A model generated the notes under the pieces. The model was given only the letters and a program-made list of their open reading frames with translations. It did not search any database and had not been told where the DNA came from. A DNA stretch of 64,000 bases from Poronia punctata (taxonomy: Eukaryota > Ascomycota > Sordariomycetes > Xylariales > Xylariaceae): contig MU401511.1 in the NCBI GenBank assembly GCA_022579005.1, positions 62,001 to 126,000 of the forward strand. Direction: 5' to 3'. The position numbers and the translations under genes are program-made. How positions within the stretch are numbered: the stretch's first letter is position 1; every line of letters starts with the position of its first letter. Of the stretch, positions 25,401 through 36,197 are shown piece after piece.

Positions 25401-28400
25401 ATCATACGCCGGTCCAATCTGGGAGCCCCAGTCCGTCACAAGGTACGATATCGAACTCTGAAGATGTTCATCTTCATTCAAGCGATCTTGAAGGAACTCT
25501 AGCATAATCCGATATGGACCATCCCACCTCACTATCTTTTCAAGAGACATATTGCCCTCTAGCACGCTCAGACTCAGGTCAGCCAGCCATCTACCAAGTT
25601 CATCAGAATCACTGCCTTCGAAATTGCTAGCAATCTTCCGAACGTGAGATCTAAGCTTTGAGATCGACGCCGCCATCACGCCTAATAATTCGAGCGCCAT
25701 GTTCCTCGCAGGTGCCGAGTTTTTTTCACCGTCCACTTGCTGGAACATGAGGTACATGGTCAGTCGGAGAAGGAGCTCAGCTGCAGGCCAGTCGGGTGAG
25801 TCCAGACACGTGGTGAAATCCTCTACAAACAGATCAAGCAGATTCCGGTACGGCGTATCTCCCGTTTTCGTAGACTTCAGGGCCCGCTTCACAATGAAAT
25901 TGACCACATAGTGCGCGTAACGATATGCGCCGTCGAATATGTTCTTTGCGAGATTTCGGAGTTCCTCGACTGCAATCTCGTGTTCTATGGCACCGTGGTC
26001 CTCCGTCCTAATTGTGAAACGTGGCATTCTAGCCGACTGAGCCGAGCCGGCAGCAGGGTTGTCCTCAATCGTTTGCATAATTTTGGACCGAAACTCGTCT
26101 TTGCTGTCGTCTACCTTCCCGGCACTAGCTTGTATCAACCGCATGATCAGAGCTGATATGGGTTGGATACTGCCGCCTCCAGCAAGTTTGAACTGCCTGG
26201 CCTTCTGCTTCCCAACCGGTAGCTTCTCTAATGACGTCAAGATCTCGCTAAGAATGCCTTCCCGTTGGGCCGGATTCATGAGGAATATCTGCGAGAGCAT
26301 ATGCATGGCTCCTAGCCGTAGCCCGTCAAACTTTGAAACCCCAACCACCGAATCCTTCTCTGTATACGCGTTCTCAACAAACATGAGACGAGACGAGAGG
26401 AATTCCAAAGTATTGACGACCGTGTCGGAAAGATCTATACTTGTTATCAGATCAGACAACAGAGCAAAGAGCTTATGACTAGAGGCGAAGAGGGGCGTAA
26501 TCATCTTTTTATAGGCGGACAAGTGACGAAATAAGTTGGCGGTAAGACCGGTGCTTCGTACTTCGGCAATAGGGATAACTATGCCTTCCATAACGTTTCT
26601 GAATAGTCCTAGACCCAGCTGCATAAGGTCTTCAGAGTATAGGTTTTTTTCTTCGCGACCACCACACATGATCCTAAGCGCCGTCCGAGCAGCCTTGAGA
26701 CCCCTGTCGATATCCGGAATCTGTTGCGCCCATAATGTCACCTCTGTCTCACCCCAATCCTCGTTGATTCTGAAATCGAGGGAATCGGCATGTTTTAGAG
26801 ATCCTTCACTGAGATGCTGGATCCGTGTGAGGCCATCGACCGGGATTTGGCCGAAGCACCCGGCATCTATGGCACGTTTAAGTAGCCTTTGCACTTTGTC
26901 ATGGGCACCCGAGGTCATCGTGGGCTCTTGCTCTGCAGTTAGGAAGACGAACGGGGACGAATGAATTTGCTGGCTGGACAGGTGATCCTCGGCCGTAAAG
27001 ATTTCTTGGAGACACCTTCTAAGTTCCAAGAAAAGGATATTGGCTCTCTCGCGCTGATTCAAATCATCTCCCAAAGGGTCGTTGCCTGCGCCATGATCCC
27101 GCTTGCTAGATAGGTCCGCAGGGGCATCAGGCGAATCAGGCACAACAGCAAATTCATCTCTATTGAAAGTGGCTTTTGGAAGTTCAATCCTGATCTCAAC
27201 CTGCTTCTGCGAGGAGGCCGCGGACGAAGGTGGACCCTGGGGAGGCGGTACGGAAACCGTCCGAGGTGTCACCGGTCTCTCGACCTTTGGGGCATTCACT
27301 GGAGGCGGTGGAGGAAGAGAAACTTGCTTTGGCGGTAAAATAGGACGCGCCGGTTCCACTGCCGGAGGGGTTTCAATTTTTGGCACTGCAACGGCAGGCG
27401 GTTTGGGCGTCACCATTAAATCAGCAAGTGATACCGTTTGAGGCTGAGGCTGGGTCCGGACTGCGGACGGCGGCGGTAGTATATTAGTCTGCTGTGTCGC
27501 CAACATGCCCGTGGCCATCTCTCTTTGCCTCTGGCTGGGTATGTGAACCTCGATACGAGCTTTGTTATGCGCTAGTGCCGCTGCATTTGCGAGGGCGGGA
27601 TTGTGCTTGGCCACTTTTAAACCCTCCGACTTGCGCCGGCTAGGCGATTTCTTTATGGTCACAGGTGCCATTGTCTGAGCATCCGATGGGAAGGATGTAG
27701 AAGTACCAGGGGGTGGATGCTCGAAGCTAATGGCTGTGTTTTCATAAAGCAGCTTTGCAAACGGCGAGAGGCCTTCGGCGAAACGATTGACAGAGGCGCT
27801 ACTTGGAGCTGCAGCGGGATTCGGGGCCGTCTTAAATTTACTATACGGCATATTAGAGCCCACCCCTCAAGCCTAGACGGACTTGGATACTCACAATGTA
27901 CTGATTTTTTCAGCCTTCAATAGATTCTGCACATATTCAAGACTACCCTCGACACGCTTAGTCTGATTAGATTGCTCGGATTCGGCGTTTAGCGCATCGT
28001 AGTCTTCTCGAGAAACGCGGCCTGCGAGCGACAGCCCAAAAGACCCTGCGTTGATCGTTGGATTGTTTAGAATACCTTGAGAAATATTAGCGTTCAGATT
28101 TATTGATGCCATTCACAGACTAGACTGGCCAGTCTTGAAATATGTAGCACATATTTTCTCTAGGTAGAGATTCTTCACAAAGCAGGAATGATAAATCCAA
28201 GGGAAAGGATTAGAGACTCAAGACCTCGGGGAAGGAGCACAGTAGACGAATGGAGAAGAACGCAGGATTAGGAAGCACCTGCAATAACCCCATGGTACAT
28301 GGATGGATTGCACTTGCCTGAATCGAAAGGAAAGACCGAGGTGAACGGTGTAAACGGCAAAGCTTCTTCTACAGAGAAAGGGCGTGAGCGCAGCTGCCGG

Positions 28401-28519
28401 CCATCGGCATTGGGTGCCAACGGTGAGGGTCGCGGTTGCGTGTGTTGTTGCGGGTGCCCTTCATTTTGGAGAGTTTGCGGGAAAGCGCCATTCTGTTCAT
28501 AGGATTGATACTGCGCCAT
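22440..28519 (-). CDS. Sister chromatid cohesion loader Scc2/Mis4/NIPBL
   Basis: Large subunit of the nuclear cohesin-loading complex (partner Scc4/Mau2), which loads cohesin on chromatin. Exons: 28519-28279, 28045-27895, 27840-22440, giving 1930 aa. Exon 1 carries the fungal Mis4 N-terminal block RPFSVEEALPFTPFTSVFPF. Exon 2 joins (AEKIST to FKFKTAPN) by a 54-nt intron with a GTGAGT donor. The region before 300 is Pro/Ser/Ala-rich. Then come HEAT-type helical repeats (for example SDPSPQVRDSALGLIGKCI and SGVGVRKRAMKLAKDIYLG) and the Nipped-B C-terminal region (CPVTRISELAYHEHRALHEK). A Gln-rich stretch lies near residue 1700. The C-terminus is acidic, then strongly basic (GRGRKRKALN and GGKKKRVRSN), likely nuclear localisation signals. 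The first intron has two usable acceptors 30 nt apart in the same phase, so 10 residues there are uncertain. Confidence 0.93.
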
Positions 28520-29469
28520 CGCGTATGATGCAGTTCACCGCTTCACCTATGTTTTTCTATCCCCCGAATCCGTGCGGTCATTTCGATGGCTGCGTGCTGA
28601 GCAGAGGAGGTCGAGGAGATTCGCAGCGATGTTATGTCACGCGATGTTTCTCGGCGGTCTTTGGGCGACGATTGGGTTCCGTTTCGAGGACAAAGCTACC
28701 TAAGGTTAAGTGCGTACGGCTGTCTCGAGGAGTGGCCGATGTTGGTATGTTTGCCGCAAATGATTCGAATGGACGGATGCGAGAAATTGATACGCTTGGT
28801 TTCTGAAAAGATTAAGACTTGATGGGGTATATACGAGTACGCCTGCTGCAAGAGATGATAGGCGGTAAGTTGGACGTTGCGATGACCTACGTTGGTGTGT
28901 GTAGGTAGTTCCAATTCACACTCGAAGGACCACGCGCCGCGACAACTCGCAGAAAGCTCGCATTGCCAGCGGCACTGGTACGAGTACAAGCATTGTGACA
29001 CCCCTGGAAAATCCCACTAAGTGACTAAGAGGCCTACTAAGAGGCCTTATCGATATTTGAGGTACCTACCTACATTTGGCCAAGAGCACGAGATAAAGTA
29101 TCTCTACAAAATATTAGCCCAGGCTGGGCCGTAATTACATGATTTCAAAGTGGATGTTAAGTATTCATACTCAGCCGCCATCATATGCTAAGTACCCGCC
29201 TTGTATCGAGTACGTGGAACTTAGAAGCATCTCTGTAGTTGTGCATCCACTCTCACATCCCTGGCCATTTGCTTTGAACACCTGCATCAGACTGGCCTAG
29301 GTATTTTTCATCTTTTCGGAAGCCGCTTGAATAACTACGTTGATATCAACCCCAAACACAACAAACTATTATGCCCTGACGGTAACTCCTGACACATTCA
29401 AGGTTCACTTTTTCAAACCAATCTCTCGTGTGTTATATACTTGGTTGTTGTCATCTTCTGCAAATCAAC
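28520..29469. promoter_or_regulatory. Bidirectional promoter region, cohesin loader / RPA12
   Basis: A 950-bp divergent spacer between the loader gene (leftward) and the RPA12 gene (rightward). It holds two TACGAGTA words (28833, 28980) and a TACCTACCTAC motif near 29065. No TATA box could be assigned with confidence. Confidence 0.45.
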
Positions 29470-29972
29470 ATGGCGACCATTGGCTCTCTGGTTTTCTGTT
29501 CGGACTGTGGTAATCTGCTTCCGGTTTCAAAGGGCAATGTCAAAAACATTTTGCACTGCGACTGCTGCGGTGCTGAGAACAGAGGTATAAATGCTTTTGA
29601 ATAGTAGAATGTCCATCTCTTACCATGAATTAAAGATTCTCGACTAAACTCGCTTTCGCAAATCAGATATAGCATCGAAGACGATTATTACGAAAAGCAA
29701 GCCCTCAGACTTCCCCTCGCTACTTCGACAGAAACTTTCAATAGTCCAGACGATCGAAAAACACAAAATCGAGACCGGGGCGCTCGCGAATGAAACTTGC
29801 GACAAGTGCGGGCGCACCGAAGTCAGATTTTCGGCCGTACAGCAGCGCGGTGCAGATGAAGGCAGCACGATCTATTATTCATGCGCTTGTGGACATAAGT
29901 ACGCTCTTTGCGCTTTCTATGCGACGCGGAATTGTAGTGCTAACGAGATATAGGTGGACTGCGAACAATTAA
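29470..29972 (+). CDS. RPA12: DNA-directed RNA polymerase I subunit RPA12
   Basis: Small zinc-ribbon subunit of nucleolar RNA polymerase I, needed for RNA cleavage and termination (family knowledge). Exons: 29470-29584, 29667-29898, 29954-29972, giving 121 aa (yeast 125). N-terminal zinc ribbon: Cys10, Cys13, Cys30, Cys33 (FCSDCGNLLP and HCDCCGAEN). A linker (KSKPSDFPSLLRQKLS) is typical of the subunit. The C-terminal TFIIS-like ribbon has CDKCGRTEV, the acidic hairpin RGADEGST and CACGHKW. The last exon is only 19 nt (completing Lys, then WTANN and stop); without it the frame runs into intron sequence. It is convergent with the deoxyhypusine hydroxylase gene, with 138 bp between stop codons. 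Confidence 0.95.
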
Positions 29973-30110
29973 TGTACTAGGACGGACACTAGAGTCAAGA
30001 CGATGAATGAGAGGAAGATATACTTGGCTTAAATCACTTTTGGTATTCTACAACTGAACGCCGATCACATACTCCAATTATACTCGTTTCGAGAAATACC
30101 GCCTAGATAT

Positions 30111-31185
30111 CTATGCCGCAACCTTTGGCGCTTCAGGAATGAGCGCATATTCGGCCTGGTGCGATTGCTCGAAATCAGCCATATCCAATGCGACAATGAC
30201 ACTTTCGCGGACCACTTTCTCCTTGTCGTATAGGAACTTCTTTAAAGTCTCCTCGACGCCCTCCTCGTCGCCAAGGCTACCAAGCGCCTCGGCTGCTTCG
30301 TGACGGACCATGCTAGCCTCTCCAAGGTCGCTTAAGGCGGCTGTGAGGGCGGGAATCGATGCGGGATGTGAGAGTTGTCCGAACACAAAGGCGATCTCAT
30401 GTCGGAAGAGGGCAGAAGAATCGGCAAAGCCTTTAGCCAAAGCGAGGACGGCCGGCACGGCAGTTGGCAGATCAGGTGGTGACGCAAGGTCGCGAAGAGC
30501 GAACATAGCACGGTATCGAAGGAAGAGAGGCGCGTTGGTGTCCAATAATGTCTTTTCTAGGTCTTCAACTGTCTGGCTCGACTCGGGCATCGGGGGCGCT
30601 GGGTCGACAGAGGCAAAATCACTAGATATGTTCCTGTCAGCCAGGACTAGAATCGCGAATCGGGCGCGGGTTTAAAAAAAAATGGCACGCGTTTGCCGTT
30701 GATGGGGCGTACCTTTGGTGCAGTTTCTCTTGCTTGCGCTGTTCTGAATTCTCCCATTCTATTCTTTCAATGGCAATCTCGCAAGTCTCTTTGATTACCA
30801 CATCCTCGCCTTCTCTATCTCGAAACCTACGCAGAATTTCTAGATTTCCAGCATCTCCCAGGGCGCCTAACGCTTCGGCTGCTTCGTGTCTACACATGGG
30901 GTCTTCTTGTAGATCTGCCAAGACTTTCTGTAGCGGCGCAACAGCAGCGAGATTAGCCGACTGGCCTAGACAATACGCAAGCTCGTGTTTTAACAGCGCG
31001 GACGGCGAGGCGAAGGCGGAGGCGATGGCGTCGATGGCGGCATTGGATGCGTCGCCCGTCTCGTGCTTCGCCAGGTGCTTCAGGGAAAAGAGGGCGCGGA
31101 AACGTATCGGTAGCGGGGTCGACTCGGAACAGAGCGACTCGCGCAAGCTGGCGATAGTCGCCTGTGAATCTTTTACTGTTGTCAT
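30111..31185 (-). CDS. LIA1: Deoxyhypusine hydroxylase (HEAT-repeat, di-iron)
   Basis: Hydroxylates deoxyhypusine on eIF5A, the last step of hypusine formation, in the cytosol. Exons: 31185-30713 and 30621-30111 (91-nt intron, phase 2), giving 327 aa (yeast 325). The start is the first ATG in frame ([10 protein letters not shown]). Two mirrored HEAT-repeat halves carry the four iron-binding His-Glu pairs: His67/Glu68 ([10 protein letters not shown]), His100/Glu101 (RHEAAEALG), His232/Glu233 ([10 protein letters not shown]) and His265/Glu266 (RHEAAEALG). The join ([19 protein letters not shown]) falls in the linker between halves, so both halves and all eight ligands are intact. Confidence 0.96.
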
Positions 31186-32214
31186 TTTCAAAATCTGGGA
31201 CGGGTTTTCTTCTTCTATACAACAATTCCCTTTAAACCCGTGTAATAGGTCGCGAAAGTCGGTTGCTTGAATTTCCAAAACTTACAAATGGGATTATCAG
31301 ATGCGATTGAGAAAGTTGATAAAACAAGTTGACCCCTCGCCCCACCAAAAAAAGTTATACCTTGTCAAGTAGGGACGCTAGCACCTACTCCATCCGGTTA
31401 GTCTCATCCAAGGAAGGCACTTTATAATGACAGAAGTCTTGCGATGCCTTCGTTTCCACACCTTTGTGGCTACTGAATATTTGGGGTCAAGATACATATT
31501 TCCTAATTGTATCCTAAAGTTTCTTGGAGAATTCTAATGAGGGCCTTCTCCATCCATTATCTATAGTAACATATATAAGGTATATGTAGCTATACTGTCG
31601 AGTTGGTTCACGCTTCTGGTATGTGAGCTCTGGGAATCCTCGATACACACTACGTACGAGTAAGTAGGTAGGTAGACTAACGTGCGTTGTCCCTTCAAGT
31701 TGTCCTCTTCAACTTGGAATTTCCGCTATGGAATCGCTACTCGCACTTACTTTACCGACTATATTGTACCATTACGCTGTAGAGAGATATAAGACATGTG
31801 CCTGAGGGCTCCATTAGACGAAAGAGAATGCAAAACACAAAGAAGGTTTGCACAATCAACTAGGTACCTAGACTAGAAGTTCTTGTAAATAGGTACTGTA
31901 GCTCCACATCGCCCCAATGTTCCACTGGGCCAGGTCAGCTGTCACCGATGTCATAACTTTGGAAACTTCCATCAACATAACGGATACGACCACACACACA
32001 CAATCTGTTGCAATCTCAGTATTATTTCTCAGCTTATTACCTACCTACTAGACCAACGTTCCGGGTGGTATATGCATTCGATCCTTCCCAGAATAGTACG
32101 ATCGACAGGTAGTAGGATGGCCTTGCATTCGGCAGGTAATAATAATAGTGCGAAGTATATCTGTAAGCATGATCCAATCTTTATGAAATAACACAAAGAC
32201 GGCGATGAAGACGT
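31186..32214. other. Gene-free spacer, promoter region of two divergent genes
   Basis: Divergent spacer between the deoxyhypusine hydroxylase gene and the PDX3-type gene. It may include an upstream coding exon of the latter: an ATG at 32072 followed by 12 codons and a GTAGTA donor after 32108. One TACGAGTA word lies at 31655. Confidence 0.45.
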
Positions 32215-33102
32215 ATGTCTCTCTGTCTGTCTGTCTGTGTACACAGAAAAGGGACGTTCTGCAAGCTTGCAAGCTTTTTGTTAGAGGGGCAGTTCGTTTT
32301 ATTTGTTTGTTTATTAAATAACCACGCAAACATTTCCAACCCAGTTCGGGCGCGGTCTGACGTATATATATATAAAGTCGCACCGGCAGGCAAAGAAGCC
32401 CACGGCCAAGCCGAGCAATTCATCAAGGGCTCCCTGACGCGCGCGGACCTAGACGCGGGATCCCCCATCCGGCAATTCCACACCTGGTTCGGCGAGGCGC
32501 AGGAATCGGGCATCGTCGCCCATCCGGAGACGTGCTGTCTCGCGACGGCCTCGCTGCCGTCCGGGCGCGTGTCCTCTCGCATGGTGTACCTGAAGGAGCT
32601 GGACGCCGAGGGCTTCGTCATCTACAGCAACTTCGGCACCAGCCGCAAGGCCCGCGACCTCGCCACTAACCCCTGGGCGAGCCTCACCTTCTGGTGGGAG
32701 GGTCTCGAGCGGCAGATTCGCGTCGAGGGTACCACTGCCAGGGTCTCGGGCGAAGAGAGCCAAAAGTACTTTGATACGCGCGCCCGCGGTAGTCGTGTCG
32801 GTGCTTGGGCAAGTCGTCAGAGCCAGGTTCTCTCGCCTACTTCTCCCGAGGGTGAGGTTGGCGAGGACGACGACGATGGTAGGAAGGAGTTGGAGAATTG
32901 GGTCAAAGAGGCGGAGAAGAAGTTTGAGGGGAAAGATGAGATCCCTGTTCCTGAGTTCTGGGGTGGACTGAGGATAATACCGGAGTCGGTGGAGTTTTGG
33001 CAGGGCCGTCAAAGCCGGCTGCACGACCGGTTTCTCTATACCAAGACACTCTCCGTTTCGGACGGTAGTGCTGAGTGGAAGCTGGAGCGGCTCAGTCCGT
33101 AA
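32215..33102 (+). CDS. PDX3: Pyridoxamine 5'-phosphate oxidase (PDX3/PdxH type), 5' end uncertain
   Basis: FMN enzyme that oxidises pyridoxine or pyridoxamine 5'-phosphate to pyridoxal 5'-phosphate. The conserved protein begins around 32390 (GQAEQFIKGSLTRADLD) and is complete to the C-terminus. Seen: LPSGRVSSRMVYLKELD, FVIYSNFGTSRKARDL, LTFWWEGLERQIRVEG, the signature YFDTRARGSRVGAWAS, and the end VEFWQGRQSRLHDRF then WKLERLSP. An acidic insert (GEVGEDDDDGRKEL) interrupts the usual loop near QSQVLSP. The ATG at 32215 opens the frame, but its first 50 codons come from a CTGT repeat and a TATATATATA tract and do not resemble the family. More likely a short first exon lies upstream; one option is 32072-32108 spliced into about 32386 (phase 1), giving a basic, possibly mitochondrial N-terminus. 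The body is certain; the start is not. Confidence 0.85.
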   Translation: MSLCLSVCVHRKGTFCKLASFLLEGQFVLFVCLLNNHANISNPVRARSDVYIYKVAPAGKEAHGQAEQFIKGSLTRADLDAGSPIRQFHTWFGEAQESGIVAHPETCCLATASLPSGRVSSRMVYLKELDAEGFVIYSNFGTSRKARDLATNPWASLTFWWEGLERQIRVEGTTARVSGEESQKYFDTRARGSRVGAWASRQSQVLSPTSPEGEVGEDDDDGRKELENWVKEAEKKFEGKDEIPVPEFWGGLRIIPESVEFWQGRQSRLHDRFLYTKTLSVSDGSAEWKLERLSP

Positions 33103-34554
33103 AAAGAACAAAAAATGTCACGCGCTTAGTCTTGCTAATATATTTTTTAATGCCCGAGAGACCGTCCAGTTTCACGTTTGTGGCAAATATTGGTGCTACT
33201 TTTACTCTTTACATCCACACCCGATACATATCTACAGGACGCACGGTTACTACCTACGTCAAGTACTACCGGATATCGCATAAGCTATGCGAAAGGGAAA
33301 AAGTTCCGACACACCTTGAAAATCTATTGACTTCGGGGCATGCATAATATCCAACAGGGGTTGCACTTTTCTACCAGAGTCGAGACCGAGATAACACTTC
33401 CAACCGAACCGTGTGCAAAAAGGAGATATTACCAAGGCGTTGTCTTATACTGGGATTACCCATGAATGATATGCCAAGTAGGCCGTCTAAGCAAACGGCC
33501 ACTTGTGGATCGATCGGTCATGCAGCTGGGTATGACGAGGGTCACGACAATTAACCAACCAACCGTGTAGACAGATGTTGTAGAACAAAGGTACCACCTA
33601 CCTACCTACCTACCTATCCACCCACATGTATATCTTCGGGTCAACATGCTAGTCGCCGATGCAAGTAGCTAACCTAGTATCTACCGTTGCGGGGCACAAG
33701 AAAGGTTGGTCTCGCTCTCTTCTCTACCTTATGCATATTATCAATGCAGGTTGATGGTAAAGTGACTTAAATATGTACGAATGTGCTCAGTCTATTCCCG
33801 AGACACTGCATATGTGCCTGGAACTTGGCGCAGGAAAGACAGAGCACTATGAAACTTGATGTATGCAATTCAGGTGAGCCTCGTAGACGGTAGACCTTGG
33901 GGGAATAGGTAAGGTAGGCCATCCATCGGACAATTCATTCTCATGGTGGGCCTCTCTCTATTTTGGGAGAGAGCTGACCATATAATTCCATCGTATCGTC
34001 TAGGTCAGGTTACCTTGGACGAGTTGTGTGAGTGGGTGTACCGTGTATCTTGTATCTTCGTCCTTGGATACACGCTCCGCATATGTATCATGTGAAAATC
34101 AAACCTGTAACATTTGTAAGTTAGGGGAAGCGATGCGGTAATAATTATCTTTCTTTCCTTTTTTTTAAAAAAACTACTGTGTGCCGTGCCGTGTCTTTCC
34201 TTACAGTCCAAACTCGTGTCTAACTAAGCGGCAGGGACGAACCTGAGAGAAATGTGAAGGACTTTGTTATTCAGCCAAAAGCCACAGCATAGAACCCTAT
34301 TCCCTTACCTTGTACGCCCGTGACCGGCCGAATAAGCTCCGGGCGTACCTTTCGGCATGTCTCCAACATGAGTCCGCTGGGGTTACGGCTTGTTCTTGGT
34401 TTTTTTTGTGTGTCTTATAATAGGATGGATGTCTCCTCGTAGATGATTTCCTTCCCCTCCATCCTGTTGTGCTCAGTCATTTTAATAAATACTGACCTCG
34501 ACCTTTTTTTCCCCCCCCTTTACTTTTTTTCTTCTTCTACGAAAAACGACGAAA
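33103..34554. other. Gene-free spacer
   Basis: 3' flank of the PDX3-type gene and promoter of the hydroxynaphthalene reductase gene. It has a (CTAC)n run at about 33598-33616 and C/T-rich tracts at 34504-34545 just before the start codon, common in strongly expressed fungal genes. No other gene seen. Confidence 0.5.
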
Positions 34555-35538
34555 ATGCCTGGCGCGATTACGAAACACGATGAGATCCCGGGACCTCTGG
34601 GTCTGGCTTCTGCCTCTCTGGAGGGAAAAGTAGCTCTTGTAACAGGCGCTGGTAGGTGATTGGCATCTTTCTTTTCGATGAATTTTGATTTGTCTTTGCG
34701 ACTGTGAAACATGCCAATGTGTGTGTATGGTGTGGGATGACATACGGCAAATCCCCCATCTCATCTCCGGCTCGGCGTCCCATCCAGCTCGCTACCAACA
34801 AAAAGGTCCCCCATACACCATTCGCCACATACAAGCCACTACAAGAAAAGAAAAAAAAAGAAAAAAAAGTAAAAAGAAAAAGAAAGATCATGTAGACGGG
34901 CTGACACATCACAATCTCAAAATAGGTCGTGGCATCGGCCGAGAGATGGCGCTAGAGCTGGGCCGCCGCGGGGCCAAGGTGATAGTCAACTACGCCAACA
35001 GCAAAGAGTCGGCCGAGGAGGTAGTGCAGCAGATCAAGAAGGGCGGGTCGGACGCGGCCTCGATCCGGGCCAACGTGACCAAGGTTCCCGAGATCGTGCA
35101 GATGTTCGAGGAGGCGGTCAAGATATTCGGCAAGCTGAACATCGTGTGCTCCAACAGCGGCGTCGTCTCCTTTGGCCACGTCAAGGACGTCACCGAGGAG
35201 GAGTTCGACCGCGTCTTCTCCACCAACACGCGCGGCCAGTTCTTCGTCGCCCGCGAGGCCCACAAGCACCTCGAGGTCGGCGGCCGCCTCATCCTCATGG
35301 GCTCCATCACCGGCCAGGCAAAGGGTGTCCCTGCCCACTCCGTCTACTCCGGCTCCAAGGGCGCTATCGAGACCTTTGCCCGCTGCATGGCTGTCGACTT
35401 TGGCGATAAGAAGATCACCGTCAATGTCATTGCCCCCGGCGGCATCAAGACTGATATGTACCACAAGGTCTGCCGCGAGTATATTCCCAACGGCGCCAAC
35501 CTCACCGACGAGGAAGTCGACGAGGTACATCAAATAGT

Positions 35539-35620
<82 letters not shown>

Positions 35621-35936
35621 GTNNNNNNNNNNGCCGGACTCAACTTTTTAATCACCCCCACGGTCGGCTCCTCGATATACCCCCCCCCCCCCACCCACCC
35701 CCAGCCGTTCTCCCCGTCTTCCAATAAAAAAAACCCCCCCCCCCCCCCCCCCCTTTTTGTTTCTGGCAGAATAACAGCTAACTCTGCCGTTTTTCTAGTA
35801 TGCCTGCACATGGTCACCTTTGCATCGGGTTGGTCTGCCCATCGACATTGCTCGTGTTGTCTGCTTCCTCGCCTCTCAGGATGGTGAATGGATCAATGGC
35901 AAGGTCATCGGCATTGATGGTCACGCCATGATGTAA
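34555..35936 (+). CDS. Tri/tetrahydroxynaphthalene reductase (DHN-melanin SDR)
   Basis: NADPH-dependent short-chain dehydrogenase reducing tetra- or trihydroxynaphthalene in DHN-melanin synthesis. Exons: 34555-34651, 34926-35524, 35799-35936, giving 277 aa (Magnaporthe 3HNR is 283). Seen: the N-terminal family block [20 protein letters not shown], the Rossmann motif GAGRGIG (31-37), Asn133, catalytic Ser159 (LMGSITG), Tyr173 and Lys177 (YSGSKGA), [10 protein letters not shown], and the end [17 protein letters not shown] then [12 protein letters not shown]. The C-terminal Met resembles trihydroxynaphthalene reductase (BUF1-type) more than the tetrahydroxy-preferring paralogue, but I cannot decide the substrate. 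Intron 1 is long (274 nt, purine-rich). Intron 2 contains a poly-G run, ten N and C runs; the exons on both sides match the family, so the gene is intact. No polyketide synthase or scytalone dehydratase lies nearby. Confidence 0.93.
35539..35632. repeat. Poly-G tract ending in a 10-N assembly gap
   Basis: An uninterrupted run of 81 G (35539-35619), then TGT and ten N (35623-35632), inside intron 2 of the reductase gene. C runs follow at about 35680-35692 and 35734-35753. The real length and content are unknown; this looks like a failure of sequencing or assembly at a homopolymer. Confidence 0.95.
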
Positions 35937-36197
35937 AAACAATACCACATTTCTGCGCATCCCCGACTATTCGATGCAATATATTTGGGGAAACATGTCC
36001 GATATATATATGGACATATACAAGACTGGGAAGGTCTCATCTCATATGTGGAATTATCGGAACGCTATTAGACACACAATGTAGATAGGGAATGTACGAA
36101 ATGCACCAGTGTCTCCCGTCGATGTGACTCCCGTGTTTGCAACTTATTACAATGGCATATACACCATATCTCCCCTTTGACACACGAGCAACACTGT

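Noticed and set aside
34685..35887. A 400-codon frame with a poly-Gly and X stretch
   Set aside because: It reads through intron 1, the poly-G intron and the N gap; correct splicing gives the 277-aa reductase.
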